In this document: piece after piece, positions 1 through 11,609 of the stretch
Layout: every line of letters starts with the position of its first letter
How positions within the stretch are numbered: the stretch's first letter is position 1
From: Cyprinodon diabolis
Taxonomy: Eukaryota > Chordata > Actinopteri > Cyprinodontiformes > Cyprinodontidae
Assembly: GCA_030533445.1 (NCBI GenBank)
Contig: CM060068.1
Coordinates: forward strand, 13,731,479-13,795,478
Reading direction: 5' to 3'
Length of the DNA stretch: 64,000 bases
The notes under the pieces: model-generated
Databases searched by the model: none
What the model was told of the DNA's origin: nothing
What the model saw: the letters and a program-made list of their open reading frames with translations, nothing else
Made by a program: the position numbers and the translations under genes

Positions 1-1767
1 AACTGAGTTGTAAGTCTCTGCCTGCATTGCTAACACGGTAGGAGACATTCAGTGCTCTGCTGGTCATGCAGCACTCGTTAGACCTTTTTTTTTTTAATAT
101 AAAACCTAATTTAGGAAACTAAGCAGTGTTTCAGAAATCTATTGTTTTCTTATTTGTAATTTGGAGCCCAAAGCATGAATGGCATTCAGTGCTTCCTATC
201 TAACAGGGTCTTTTCCACAAGTTTTTTAGTATTTGTCCACTCTTCCTTGTTATCTGGATTTCTTGCTAAGCTCACTCACACAAAGCGTTTGACTCTTGTT
301 TTCCCTTCCACTCTCGAAGGGAAGGGGATGGACTCACCCGTGAAAAGGCCTGGCATTTGAAGATAAAAATTAATGAAAGACAAGCAGTTGTTATTACATA
401 GGGAGAAGCTTGAGCAATGTAGTATTTATGAAAGAAACAAAAGGATAAATGAGCAGAGAGACTTGTAAGGCAGAGATAATAACTGACAGATGAAAATCTT
501 TTAAAAGGTCGTTGTGTGGCTTTCTCTCTCTAGAGGCAAATGGGTCCAAAGTCTTTAAATGTCTGTTCTCTGTTTCTAAAATCTGTGGGCAAATCTTGAA
601 AAGAGTTTCAATGCGTCTGCAAAAGTCTTACTTTCCACCTGATATTGAATCATTGTGAATTAGTGATTTCTCACATCAAAAAAGCTTTTAAGTGTCTGTT
701 TAAACGTATGTACACTTTGTTTATTTTAGTCAATGAAAGAATATTTTCAACATTCTTTGGCAGATTACGCATCATTTATCACTTCACTTCCCTACATTAT
801 GAAGCAAGGAATAAGAGATGAAATCATTTTAAAGGTTTTAGAATAGTGTCAAGTTGCCTTAAACATGTATTAAAAAGATGAAAAGGCCATTAATGATCAT
901 TTATACTTTTAGAAAATACTTTCTGGTTTGTAAAATTATTTTTGAATGTATTGAATTATAGACATATTTTATGTTGGATAGAAGCAAAGATTCACATAGT
1001 AAGAAAATATGGGTGCTGCAGCTCATTTGAAACTAGCATGATACTGTATGATTGTGCTTAAAGCAGCTTTAAGCAACACAGTAAGTGAAACCTTACATGT
1101 AGACATTAGAAAATAAGATCAAGCAGAGGATTATTACATGGCAAATTGGGTTGTGTTACTATCAATTTTGTCCTTTACTAAATCTGGATGCGTGCTTGTA
1201 ACTCCCCAACTGTCTGTTTTTCTGCATGACTATGATAACATGAGGTAGAGTGAAGAGAACAACTGTTATTAAAAATGCTTCTACCTTGTGAACTAAGATA
1301 AAAAAAAAAATTGAAGAAAAAACAAACCCCACACAAATTCAGATTGAAGTGCAGCTTTTTAAGTTATTATAGGTACAAAGCACAGCAGCAACATTTTAAA
1401 AGCAAGCCATTGTAACAGAATATTTGTCAGTAGCTAAACCCTGAGTTTATTCAGATTAAAAAGATTGGCTGTGCTGGTAATTCCATAATACCTGCATCTA
1501 CGATGGTGAGATAATTTTCGCTTTTGTGTATTACTTAAATTTTTCAGATCATTAAAAAAAAGACAGACACCAATAACATCAGAAAATGCAAAATGCGACC
1601 TGGCCCCTGGCAAATATGAATAAGTATTGATAAACTATGAAGAAGGCTAAAATATCTTTAAAATTATTTTATTATTATACAATAATAAAAAAAATCTAAA
1701 AGTAAGTGTGGCTTAACCATTAAGTCTGTGTAAAGGTAGCTTGGTGTTTATTCTCTCTTTTCAAGGG
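1..1767. other. Intergenic sequence, no gene seen
   Basis: AT-rich single-copy-looking sequence with short poly-A and poly-T runs. Open frames are under 70 codons and show no recognisable domain or plausible splice-site pattern. No repeat family was recognised. Confidence 0.5.
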
Positions 1768-1960
1768 TGTGACGATCAGGCACACCTCCACAGCTGCAAC
1801 TCATTAGGCTCATCAGGAGGAACTTTAAAAGGAGGCTGGATCCACTAATTGGACGTCAGATTGTTTGCTCTCTTGCTCCACCTTATCAAATTTTCTTAAG
1901 CCCCTGTCAAACCTTACCGATTTAGACAGGGTATGCCTGGCGACCCAGAATCTCCGATAA
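1768..1960 (+). mobile_element. Gypsy-type LTR fragment
   Basis: The segment opens with TGTGACGATCAGGCACACC and continues through a 'CATCAGGAGGAACTTTAAAAGGAGG' type promoter stretch (TTTAAAAG as TATA-like box), the layout I associate with 5' ends of fish Ty3/gypsy LTRs. No matching CA-terminated 3' end or target duplication was found, so it is a truncated LTR. The right limit is approximate. Family assignment is recall, not search. Confidence 0.45.
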
Positions 1961-2697
1961 TACTGGCATACACTGAACTTTCTATGTATGTTTTTTTTTT
2001 CAATTTTGGGTGTATACATAGAGTATTCATAACAATTCCAGAACTTACGTCCAAAAAACAGTCTAACTTATGCATAACGCACGGCAGTGTAATGTCCATG
2101 ATATTTCACAAACTAGTGTCCTAATGGGGGCAGTAATGCGCCCGGAGGTGCCAAGCCTGCATAAAAAGGTTTACTTGATTGTGATATTAACCTAGCTGCT
2201 GTTTACCGGCCCGCCAAAAATAAATAAATAAATAAATAAAAAAAGAAAGAAAGAGGGTTTGCACTTGGAAGCAATTTTAGCCTCATGTCTGCTAGGAAGT
2301 TTGTTGGTCGTGGCAGTGGGCGCGAATGCAGAAGGAATAAATCACACTCACCTTCAATCAATGAGGGGGATGAAGTCTGTAGAAGTACAGATGGTTTCCT
2401 CCTATGAACCCCCTTTTATACCAAAACGCTGTCAATATGCCATTATACAGTAGCTGTACATTAGAACATATTCAGCAGTTGTCAGGAGCACGTCAGATAT
2501 CTTGACTTATTGGAGATAAGTTCTTGATAAGCTATGCATAAGTTATGCACATGTTACTCATAGTATTTGGATAAGCTAGACACCACGACTTATGAGTAAC
2601 TTACACTTAACCTATGTCAACGATAAAATGACTTACCTATAACTTATGGCCCACATATGAGCATACACTACCATACGTCGGGAAATTTTGAGCATGC
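1961..2697. other. Unassigned intergenic DNA with an (AAAT)n tract
   Basis: Contains an AAAT microsatellite at about 2,216-2,240. From about 2,480 to 2,697 it has many variants of 'gacttat/cttatga/gtaactta', resumed in style after the inserted LTR (3,418-3,560), suggesting an older repeat into which the LTR at 2,698 was inserted. No gene seen. Confidence 0.35.
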
Positions 2698-3417
2698 TGT
2701 CATAATTGGTTTTAGAGATCTGACCCACATGCAGAGAACCACTCAGAGACCAAGGGTAAAAGTTTAACAGGTTTATTGAATGTAGAAAAACACTGAAGAA
2801 GAAGCTGGAACTCAGCGGACTGGTGAACCGGAACTGGAAAGTCTGAAGGGGAGTTCACAGTGATCAGTTCAGGGACTGTAGGAAAAATTACTGAGGCTTG
2901 AATATGCTGGAGAGAAACTCACTTTTTAATCATTGAATCCAGTTTGTGGGGGTTTAATCCAGAGAAGAGGGAACTCGTTGGAGAGCGGACAGGCAGACAT
3001 ACGTTGGACCCAGAGGAGTACAGGAGCGGACTGTCACTTGGTTTTCCAGATGAGGACTTGAACGGATCGTGTGGAGATTTTCCCCTGCTCCGTGTGAAAT
3101 CAGTAAATCCTTCCTGGGGGAGAAGGTCCACGTTATCCAGTTACACACAAAGGCTTCCTGCCGAAGAGCAAAGACAAAAACAAGATAAGAACAAGATAAC
3201 AATGCTAAGGTTTAGACTCTGCTAATCTCAGCTTGACTAGAGTACCCAAAACTGGCAAACACTCTGGCGTTGAGGTAGTGACAGCCCGTTGCTCAAGTAC
3301 TCCTCTGGTAATGACGAGCCGCAGGTGTGCAGGGAGGCCCAACAAGGACAGGGCACCACCTGGTGGTGGAGAGAGGAAAACACAAAAACAACCCACACAC
3401 AAACTGGAATCCTAACA
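2698..3417 (-). mobile_element. Solo LTR, gypsy-like (copy A)
   Basis: A 720-bp unit running, on the minus strand, from TGTTAGGATTCC to AATTATGACA, so it has TG...CA termini. A minus-strand AATAAA polyadenylation signal lies near 2,775 and the GT-rich end follows it, as expected for an LTR R/U5 boundary. It is clearly related to the unit at 7,540-8,242: both share the 'ccacatgcagaa' end, the 'gtttaacag.gtttatt' motif and an internal 'ggtttag..ctcgctaa' region. No internal gag/pol is present on either side. Five-base flanks are catgc and cttga (three of five match), so a clean target duplication is not seen. Open frames inside it on both strands are chance frames. Confidence 0.7.
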
Positions 3418-6200
3418 CTTGACGTACTCGCGGTATGTTGAAGTAGGCCAGCGTGCTTCAGCCTGTTTCAGAATGCTCAAAAACTGACTCATAACTCATC
3501 TAGCATATGCCAGCGTTTTTGTCAGATATTTCATATGTCAGACATACGCTGTCTAATTCGTCAAGGAGCGACGGGGGCTTTACCAGTTGGTGTTTGGATA
3601 AAGATCTCCTGAAGCCCTTCCCTCTCAAGCCAGCTTCACACATCCCACGTCCCATTCCCTCAAGAAGTTGCCATGCAGCAGTTCTCACTTATTGCATGTA
3701 AGCACTGCCTTTGCACCACCTCTAATTTTTTTATTTCATTGGCTATGCTTTACTATGTCTGACTTCCTGTATGTATATAATATATACAGCTGATGCTGGC
3801 TGATGCTGATACCGATTACAGTTTAATTGATCCCTGATATGTGCTTCCAATTTGTTAAGCTGATTTTTTAAGGCCATATTACTTTTTTTACTTCTTTCAT
3901 TTACATAATACAAATGGCACAGTGATAGAAAAATATTTTACTCAAGTCTCTATTTAAACCAAAAGGAAAACAACATAATAGTTGTAGGAGTCCAATTTTC
4001 AAGCTAGTAAATTTCATCAGCTTGAATGAAATTCAGCTTTCATCATTTTACTATTTGCTTTCTGTTTCAGTTTAGTTTTTGCTTATTTTACATCCATTCT
4101 TTTTGTTTTTGCTTTCTTTCTTCTGTCTGCTTATGGACATGTTTTCATTACTGTGCCTCCACATGTAGCTTTGGCGGAGGGGGGGTGTGCAGTAAAAACA
4201 CCTCAACTGTAATGAAAGGAAAGAAGATGGAGAAAAAAACAAGTCATCAGAAATGTGAAAATCTCCGAAAGGTCAGTGTGCATGTTTGAACGTGCATATG
4301 TGTGTATATGAGTCCAGGCTGCAATCACACTTGAATGTCAAATGCTATGGGCTTTTTCTGTACAGTAAAAAAAATAAAAATCCCTTTGACACTCTCCTTT
4401 TCTTTTCATGTTTTTTTTTAACTCTCTTGGTCAGACATGTTCAGACTTTGACTTGGATTGATTAGGATTAAGAAGTTTCTGATCTGTTTTAGGCAACAGA
4501 CTGGACCCAAACCAAGGGAACAAAGCATTATTGTAAAGCATTTTTGGTCCAGAGATCTCACCTCCTTGGAAAGTATCAGTTGTAAAGGAGAGCATAAAAG
4601 GCAGTTTATATCAGTAATATACAATATACAATAATGTATCTGTTTAAAAGAGATAGATTTTTTAGAGTAGAAATGTCTTTATTTTGTTAGTTTTCCCTTG
4701 TTTGATCTTTGTTAGCCATGTTTGGGGCAGATTGCTGGCTTTCCAACACATGACTGAGACTATTTACTTCCGTTCATGTTCGGACTCTGGAATTAAATCA
4801 GGTTTAGGCCTTATTTGTTTAAGGGTATTGCTGAAAGTACAAGTTTTTTTTGTTTTAATAAGAGGATAAAATGACAGCATGGTGCTTGCAGGTAGTTCTA
4901 GGGATCAATCGGAAGGAGATGGTATAACCCCTTATCAGATTGGGCACACACTACAACAAACGGGGAATCAACAGTGGGCAGTCCAATGATCATGCATGAA
5001 TTAGAGCACGAAGGATGATTAAGTACCAAGAGAGAAACCATGAATGCAGATAAACATACAAACTCCATGCAAAAAAGGCTCCAGGAAAGAATTGTCTTTA
5101 GGATTTTCTTGCTTCAATGCAAAAATTCACCATTCTGCTACCAGACAATTAATGTGCCATCAGGTAATAACTTAGAGTAAAGTTAGATTTAAACTTCTAT
5201 CAATTTTTTTCCAAATAAATAAGAGTAAATCCACTTTAAAAGGAAGGATTAGATATATGGAAAATACATTTTGTGACTCACGTGGTTTATTTGTGAACAA
5301 CACAGCATTTTTGTTGCTGTCATCTCCAGAAAACCATGCAAAGGAGTACATATTTGCAAAGGGGAAGCAGATGGGTGCTGAGTTGTCGCTCCTGCTGCAA
5401 TGCAATTTCTGAGATAGCTTAAGACATTTCACTCTTGTAGGTGGATTTAAAGAGATACATACGGTAATATTCTCCAGCTTATAGGCATCAGTGCATTACA
5501 TTCTGTTAAGAAACTCTGAAATGCCTGAGGATTAATCTAAAGCAGGAACCTTTTGTCAATATCTGTTATTATTCGCAATAACAATGCTCAGATGAACAAA
5601 GCAGGCCAAGACATTTCTAGTGAGAGGGTATGTTTAACATAACAAAAGGATGTTTTCCCCTTGATCGTATTCTGTTCGCTGAAAAACCATGATTTCATTC
5701 ACTCCAGCAGTCATTTTGCTATCTTTTTCATTCACTGACTTGTTCTTTAAGCCTTTGCAAGCTTCAACCATTTTCTTGATCCTGCAGCATAATTTTTTGG
5801 TTCCGTCCCTTTTGCATTTTATTTTAGTAGGTTTTTCTTCCACTCTCTATACGTACTTGTTTACCTACTTTCTGGCATACTATGCAGTTGTTTATTATGC
5901 ACATTCAGTAATATGTTCATTTGTTTCTCATTTGCATGAGGGCAGATGATGTGATATTGTATGTGTGGGTGCATTGAAAATGAAGGCCTGGATAAGAGAG
6001 GTCAAAGTATGAGGCTGATGCGGTTAGGGCTTTGGAAATAATGAATTTACATACGGTAATAAGGTATGTTTGGCGGGCAAAATGCTGCTCCAAGAAGTCT
6101 GACCTCTGACAAAAGAACTGATCACAGAAGCAAAGAGAGAAGGAGAAAAAGACAGCTGACCTTAGAGAAAACAGACTGTTTTACCACTTAATATCGCAGA
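3418..6200. other. Intergenic sequence, no gene seen
   Basis: AT-rich DNA. Several frames of 60-90 codons exist, but they are composed of poly-pyrimidine or AT-rich words and resemble no protein I know. No RNA gene or complete mobile element recognised. Confidence 0.45.
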
Positions 6201-6440
6201 CACTCATTTACAAACGTTTTCATAGGAGACAGCACAAGGTGAAAGAGATTAAATTGCCTCATGCATTGATAATATCTTATATTTTGTGGCGATGAAGACA
6301 GGACAGAATTAACGACAGACAGAGGAGAGCAAGATCGACATGCTGACCAATCTGTGTGTAATCTCCTTAATTTCACGGATGCTCATTTGAGAGGTTTTCA
6401 CAGAGGAGGGAGAGATTAAATTGCTTCATGCATTGAAAAT
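6201..6440. repeat. Diverged direct repeat, about 60-75 bp, two copies
   Basis: Copy 1 (6,201-6,274) and copy 2 (6,381-6,440) share 'CTCATTT...GTTTTCA.AG..G' followed by GAGATTAAATTGC.TCATGCATTGA.AAT. Copies start about 180 bp apart and are clearly diverged. The core (GAGATTAAATTGC, CATGCATTGA) is well preserved while the flanks differ. It belongs to no family I recognise; it could be a local duplication or part of a conserved non-coding element. Confidence 0.6.
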
Positions 6441-7116
6441 GTCAAATTTTTGTCTGGAGAATGAGATAGAGGGCATGATCCCAACTGGTCTTTTGGTCTG
6501 CAACTGCTCTGAATCCAATTCAGTCAGGCCGTTTGCAATCCATTGCCCTATTCATCAGCTCATTTCAAATTTTTATTGCACAGAAATACTAATATAACCA
6601 AGCGTACTCATTTAATGGACCACTGAGGAATTCAATTGCAGTTCCATCATATTGTTTTTTTTGTCAATATTATGCTGCAGAAGAAGGACAGTGGGGTTTT
6701 TGTGTCAAATTTAGTCTGTTTTTTCTTGTAACTTAGGAAGATTGTATGTGTTGATGTGGATGTGCAGAGATCGGTGTGGGAGAGCAGCTGGCGCCTCCAA
6801 CCAACAACTGTTCAGTGTATGAAGACCGTGCCTAATGTCAGTCACAAACAATGCCCACAGCCTTTTGTAATTTGAAGCACTTCTTGTATATGCACGTTTT
6901 GAGCTCTTCTCTAATTGACAAATTTACAAAAATATTAACAGCCGCAAACATTGATTTCTATGTATTTCTAATTCTTAGGCATGATGAAAATATGCTCCTG
7001 TTTGCTCTACTGAACTACTAAGGAGCTTCTGGTAGAGTTACCAACGTTTTAATAGCGTTTTAGAAACACATTTATGGAAACATCCCTTCAGCCACAAACA
7101 TGGCAACTCTAATGCT

Positions 7117-7508
7117 TTGGCTGTGTTAGAACGTCTGCCCTATATAAAGTGGACTTTCTAGTGAACTCATTTAACTGACCGATCGGACAGATGATCACTA
7201 CTTTTTGCTTCCCGTTGGTCACGTAACTCCGCCTGCCTGCATGTGGCCTGTACCATCTTTGTTATTTGCCGCCTCTGCTCGGACAACAACTCCTATAATG
7301 CTTTGTGAGGAGAGCTCTCACAAAGCATTCTGGGACATATTTCCTTGTTTAGTGACCATGGATGATCATTACTTTTCAAGGTGTATTGTGGGAAATTTTG
7401 AGTCCACTACTTTTTTATCCATTAGAGGTTCAAAGACTAATTTAAAACTGCTTAACCACTATTTATTGGCCTATATAGTGATTAGGACAAACATTCAGAC
7501 ACAGCCTT
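7117..7508. mobile_element. MITE-like element with short terminal inverted repeats
   Basis: The left end (TTGGCTGTGTTAGAACG) and the reverse complement of the right end (AAAGGCTGTGTCTGAATG) match over about 14 of 18 bases. Inside lie 'ctatataaagtgga' and, inverted, 'ggcctatatagtga', a further inverted pair just inside the ends. A perfect 13-bp hairpin (AATGCTTTGTGAG ... CTCACAAAGCATT, 7-nt loop) sits at about 7,298-7,330. It has no coding capacity. Superfamily uncertain (hAT or Harbinger type). Confidence 0.5.
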
Positions 7509-7539
7509 TGTATAGGTAAGCGTGTCCAAAGTTGGGTCT

Positions 7540-8242
7540 TGTCATGATCGGTTTTAGAGATAAACCCACATGCAGAACACCACTGAGACTTGGTAAAAAG
7601 TTTAACAGAGTTTATTAGTTTTCACACAAAGAATACAAGATTCAGGTTCAGGTCCGGGCAGGATTCTCTGGCGTCTGCAGAGACGGATAGTTGGTTAGCT
7701 GGGTATGCAGATAAGTTAAATGGATTCTCAGATATTTCAGTGGATACCTTGAAGAGGTCCAGGTTTGTTCAGAGAGAGGGAACCAGTTGGGATCAGAGAC
7801 AGTTGGTTCAGCAGAGTGCTTAGGCAGCAGCAGCGTCTTACTTCTGACTTCCAGTGATCAGACCTTGGTTGAAGTGATCAGCTCTTTCCTAAGAGCAGCA
7901 GGTGGATTCCAGAAAGTAGTCTTCAGGTTTGGCTCTCTAGGGCAGGCAGGCAGATTCAGGTTAAGCTCATCCAGAGCTTCTCTCGAGAGAGACTGGTTTC
8001 CTAGGAGCGAGAAGACAGAGGCAATTAGTTTAAGGTTTCTCTAGGAAGATAACTATCAGTAAATTCTGAGGTTTAGGTTCGCTAACCAAACTTGGCTAAC
8101 ACTGCGGTGTCGAAGCAAGGTCTGGCAGCTGCTTATGAAGGCCGTTCTCCTGATGAGCTGATGAGCATCAGCTGGGCTGGGGGGCTCAGGAGCCCAGGAG
8201 GATCCACAGCGCACTCTGCTGGAGAAACTCCAGATCCCAACA
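7540..8242 (-). mobile_element. Solo LTR, gypsy-like (copy B), 5-bp target duplication
   Basis: A 703-bp unit with TG...CA termini, starting TGTCATGATCGG on the plus strand and ending GATCCCAACA. It is flanked on both sides by the pentamer GGTCT (7,535-7,539 and 8,243-8,247), the 5-bp duplication expected for LTR-retroelement integration. The minus strand carries AATAAA near 7,610, so transcription would run leftward. It is a diverged relative of the LTR at 2,698-3,417. No internal region remains, indicating LTR-LTR recombination. Confidence 0.8.
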
Positions 8243-8275
8243 GGTCTTTAGAGCACATTTCTCTTCTGCACATTT

Positions 8276-8424
8276 AAGTGGTTTCCCTGCTTCAGCACAG
8301 CTGATTTTCATTGATACCTAATTAAAAGGCTTTCGTTAAACTGCAATCATCAGAATCAGCTGTGCTGAAGCCAAGAAACATTGAAAACCTGTAGGACAGC
8401 AGCCGTCAAGGACCAACTTTGGAC
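8276..8424. mobile_element. hAT-like MITE fragment with internal hairpin
   Basis: Two near-perfect inverted arms, GCTTCAGCACAGCTGATTTT (from 8,289) and AATCAGCTGTGCTGAAGC (ending 8,371), bracket a 30-40 bp loop. The right end 'aaacctgtaggacagcagccgtcaag' resembles the terminal sequence of a very common fish non-autonomous element. The matching left terminus is missing, so this is truncated. Confidence 0.5.
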
Positions 8425-8429
8425 ATGGT

Positions 8430-8678
8430 TCTCTCCGGGTACTCCGGAAAAAACATGACTGTTGGGTTAATTGGCTTCTATAAATTCTCCTCAGGTGTGA
8501 GTCTGCGGGTGAATGGTTGTTTGTCCTATTTGTATACGTGTTGGCCTGCGATAGACTGGTCACCTTTCCCAGGTTTACCCCACCTCTCGCCTGTAGACAG
8601 CTAGAGATAGGCACCAGCAGCCCTTGGGACCCCAACAGGGATAAAGCGTGATGGAAAAGAAATGGATGGATTCAATAG
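8430..8678 (+). mobile_element. SINE-like repeat with GGATG tail (copy 1)
   Basis: Contains the series 'ttctctccgggtactcc', 'gtgaatggttgtttgtcc', 'cctgcgatagactgg', 'taccccacctctcgcc', 'gagataggcaccagca' and ends in 'aaatggatggatt'. The same ordered words recur at 34.8-35.1 kb and 37.6-37.7 kb, and inverted at 30.1 kb. By recall this is an abundant teleost tRNA-derived SINE whose 3' end is (GGATG)n. The 5' tRNA-like part is absent here. Confidence 0.7.
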
Positions 8679-8679
8679 T

Positions 8680-11247
8680 TACTGAGTTTTGGTGCGCAGA
8701 TTCCATTTTTACCTAATTATCATACTGGGCCTGAACATTATTTTCCTATAAGCCCAATTGGTTTTACCTCTTATGTTCTTGGTAGAATGTAACATTGTTA
8801 TAAATGGAAGCTTCATATTAATCTAAGCCACCCAATAAACACTTTAGCTTGCAGTGGATTGGTGGGTGCTGGAGACCATCCCAGCTGTGAGACCATCAGA
8901 AAGTTTCCTTAATGATCAAAATATAACTAAATATTATATAATATTATATAACTATAGCCATGATAAGACTTGTGCACCAAAGATATAGAAATTGAGAAGA
9001 AAATCCCAGTTTATTTAGACTAACTCCTGTAAATAAGTCTTTCAAAGGAACATTTTAAGCAGCCCAAATATGAAGATAGTACTGTATGAGCAGTTAAGCG
9101 GATATCTTTAGATTTTACAGTATATTTACCAAACTAACATGGTTGGGAGTTTAATTAGCAGACCATCGTACCTCCTGCTGCTATATGTGAGTCTTTGCAT
9201 CTTTAAACCTAGATTGACCTAAATTAGTTGTATTTTGTAATACTAACATTTTGTAATTACACTCATATTTTCCTAAGCTTCTGTTTTCAGTGTCACCCAA
9301 CATAACAATGGAGTCTGAAATAAACACATGAAAGTTCTGCCCACGCACACATCTCTGCCCCTACAACTAATGGGTTTTAGGGTCTGTCAGAACAATTCTC
9401 TGCTTGTTATGTACACATAATTAGTTTTTTAAAAGCAGCTTTCCATGAATATATTATCAATTACTGTCTGTTGCTCCATTATACTCCCTGGAGACATGTG
9501 GAATTACACTTTCTGATGTGGCAGTGTGTTAATTGAGTTATTAGCCAGAGGTGTGTGTGTCTTTGTGTAAAAGATAGAAAAGAAGAAAGATTCAAATTGA
9601 AAATGTGAAAATGTTTGATTTCTTCTTCATGTCTGGATCGTTGTAGGTGTTTGATCATATTTGAAATCTTTTGATTATGATCAACTATTATTAATCACAT
9701 CCAAATGATTGATTCTGTCTTTTAATAGAACTTATTTCACTCACTGATACGTTATCTGCTCTTCAAAATCACAAAGCTAAGAAAGCTGTCAGAGAAAAGA
9801 CATGCTTTATTGTTGGCACAGACATGTTCAGGCTGTCTGGGACATTAAATAACAAATTACTGGTTCCTGATTCAGGATATAGTGTGAACTCTTTTTCCAA
9901 GGGTGATATAGAACCCGGGTCTCCTCACTATGCATGGCCATTATAGAGATGTAAGGGAATAAATCAGGTTATGGGCAACCATACTAAAAGGAATTTCCAA
10001 GAGATACAGTTTCCAAATAGATATTAAGGTAGACGCCGATCTGTTATATCTATGCATACTTTTAAACCCAGCCTGTCAGTGTCCCAATTTTAAAAAGAGA
10101 CACTTTTCTTTTCAACAGGGACTCCGTAGTGTATATATTCTGTATGTTTAAGAAAATATCAAGTATTGTAGAAAATAAGATGGTTACTTTTATAATGGTT
10201 CAGTTGGGAAATTCAGTTGGTTTACCATCGCTGTTCCATTTTTTTTATTCATTATTGTCAAATATCTGCTATTTATATTTACTTTTGTTGTGAGCTAATA
10301 ATGAGATCTACAACAATAAAACTCGAAATAAACTATAAGTAATTAATAAAGGTTAAAGATCAAATGGAAGAATGTTAGTGTTACTTTTAAAATTAGGTAA
10401 CTAGACCTCATCATACAAAGCAGTGATCAAACTTGATTAAGTACAAATAAGTTATTGAAATTCTTTGTAAAATAATGGATAAGCAACATTTTCTGTAGAA
10501 GCACCAAGGAGCAGGCAGAAGGAAGAGAGTATTGATAGCCTGCTATTCTTTTCACTGCTAAGTGCAATGTTGGGTTTGACCATTTCTATGGATATGTGTG
10601 CACAGGGGACTGGGGGTTTACGGGTATAGACAGAGAGAGTGTGGCTGATCGAAATCTCCCTGCTGACAAGTTTTAGTATTGATCTCTCAGTATCTCTGCT
10701 GCCATCACATAAACACCCACACACACATTCAGATGCAAGACCAGGCTGTAGGAAATAGGAGAAAACCTTTCAGTAACAAAAAGCGCACAGAGAACCAAGT
10801 CAGTGTATTTGTTGGAATGAATTGGAGAGATTTAGAGGTTTGGAAAGCACCTCAGCTCACAGAGCAAGGTAAGGAAATTAGAAAATAAATGTTTCTCTTC
10901 ATGAAAGAAGAGATCATTACTTATTGTCAGATTTAACATTGGATGTGCTTGAACAAAAAGATGCCTTCATTTTTTCAAAGTGGGTTTTCAGGTTGCAGAA
11001 ACTTTATCCTCATCTGAATCTGAGCAGGTCTGCACCACAAAAACAGATTTTATAATCTACCAACAACATATACTGTAGATAAATTGTATTATTTACTGCT
11101 TTAAGTCTAAAAAAAAAAAAAACATATCTAAGAAAAAATGGCTTATCCTGTTCAGCAGACAGGACAGAACTTCTTTGTCCTCCAGGGACGTTTAAAGTCT
11201 GTCCCTGCAGCTTCTTCATGTTAGAATGATTTAAAGATTGGTTTAAA
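8680..11247. other. Intergenic sequence, no gene seen
   Basis: AT-rich DNA without a recognisable gene, RNA or full mobile element. Frames of up to 90 codons here lack any known domain. Confidence 0.45.
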
Positions 11248-11580
11248 CAGTAGTGCTTGAAAGTTTACATACCCTCCTATTAAAGAAAATTACATATTCA
11301 CACTAGTAATTCAAATAACACAAAATTGAAAGAAGTGACAATAGATAAACATGTTAATTTAGTAAAATATAATATTCATTTTATTTTTTCTTTAAAATGT
11401 TTATTCTAAAAAAATAACTGTCCAAGAAAAGATCAAAGTGCCTTGCTCATGGGTGGTAAATACCTGTTAACAGGTGCGGAAGTCTTACTGAACATGTCCT
11501 CAACATTACAGAAAACACCTGATTTCAACGATTATTGCCTCAAAGAAAGAATGTCTGTCTTTCTTTTAATAGTTTAAGAA
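11248..11580. mobile_element. Tc1-like terminal repeat remnant
   Basis: CAGTAGTGCTTGAAAGTTTA at 11,248 matches the outer end of the intact Tc1-like element at 43,159 at 17 of 20 positions. The following 'acataccctcctatt' and AT-rich stretch fit a Tc1 inverted terminal repeat. No transposase remains and no matching right end was found. The right limit is approximate. Confidence 0.45.
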
Positions 11581-11582
11581 AT

Positions 11583-11607
11583 GAATAATAATAATAATAA
11601 TAATAAA
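11583..11607 (+). repeat. (AAT)n microsatellite
   Basis: About eight consecutive AAT units. Confidence 0.95.
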
Positions 11608-11609
11608 AA

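Noticed and set aside
2944..3225. 93-codon plus-strand frame
   Set aside because: Antisense to a solo LTR; no gag or pol similarity seen.
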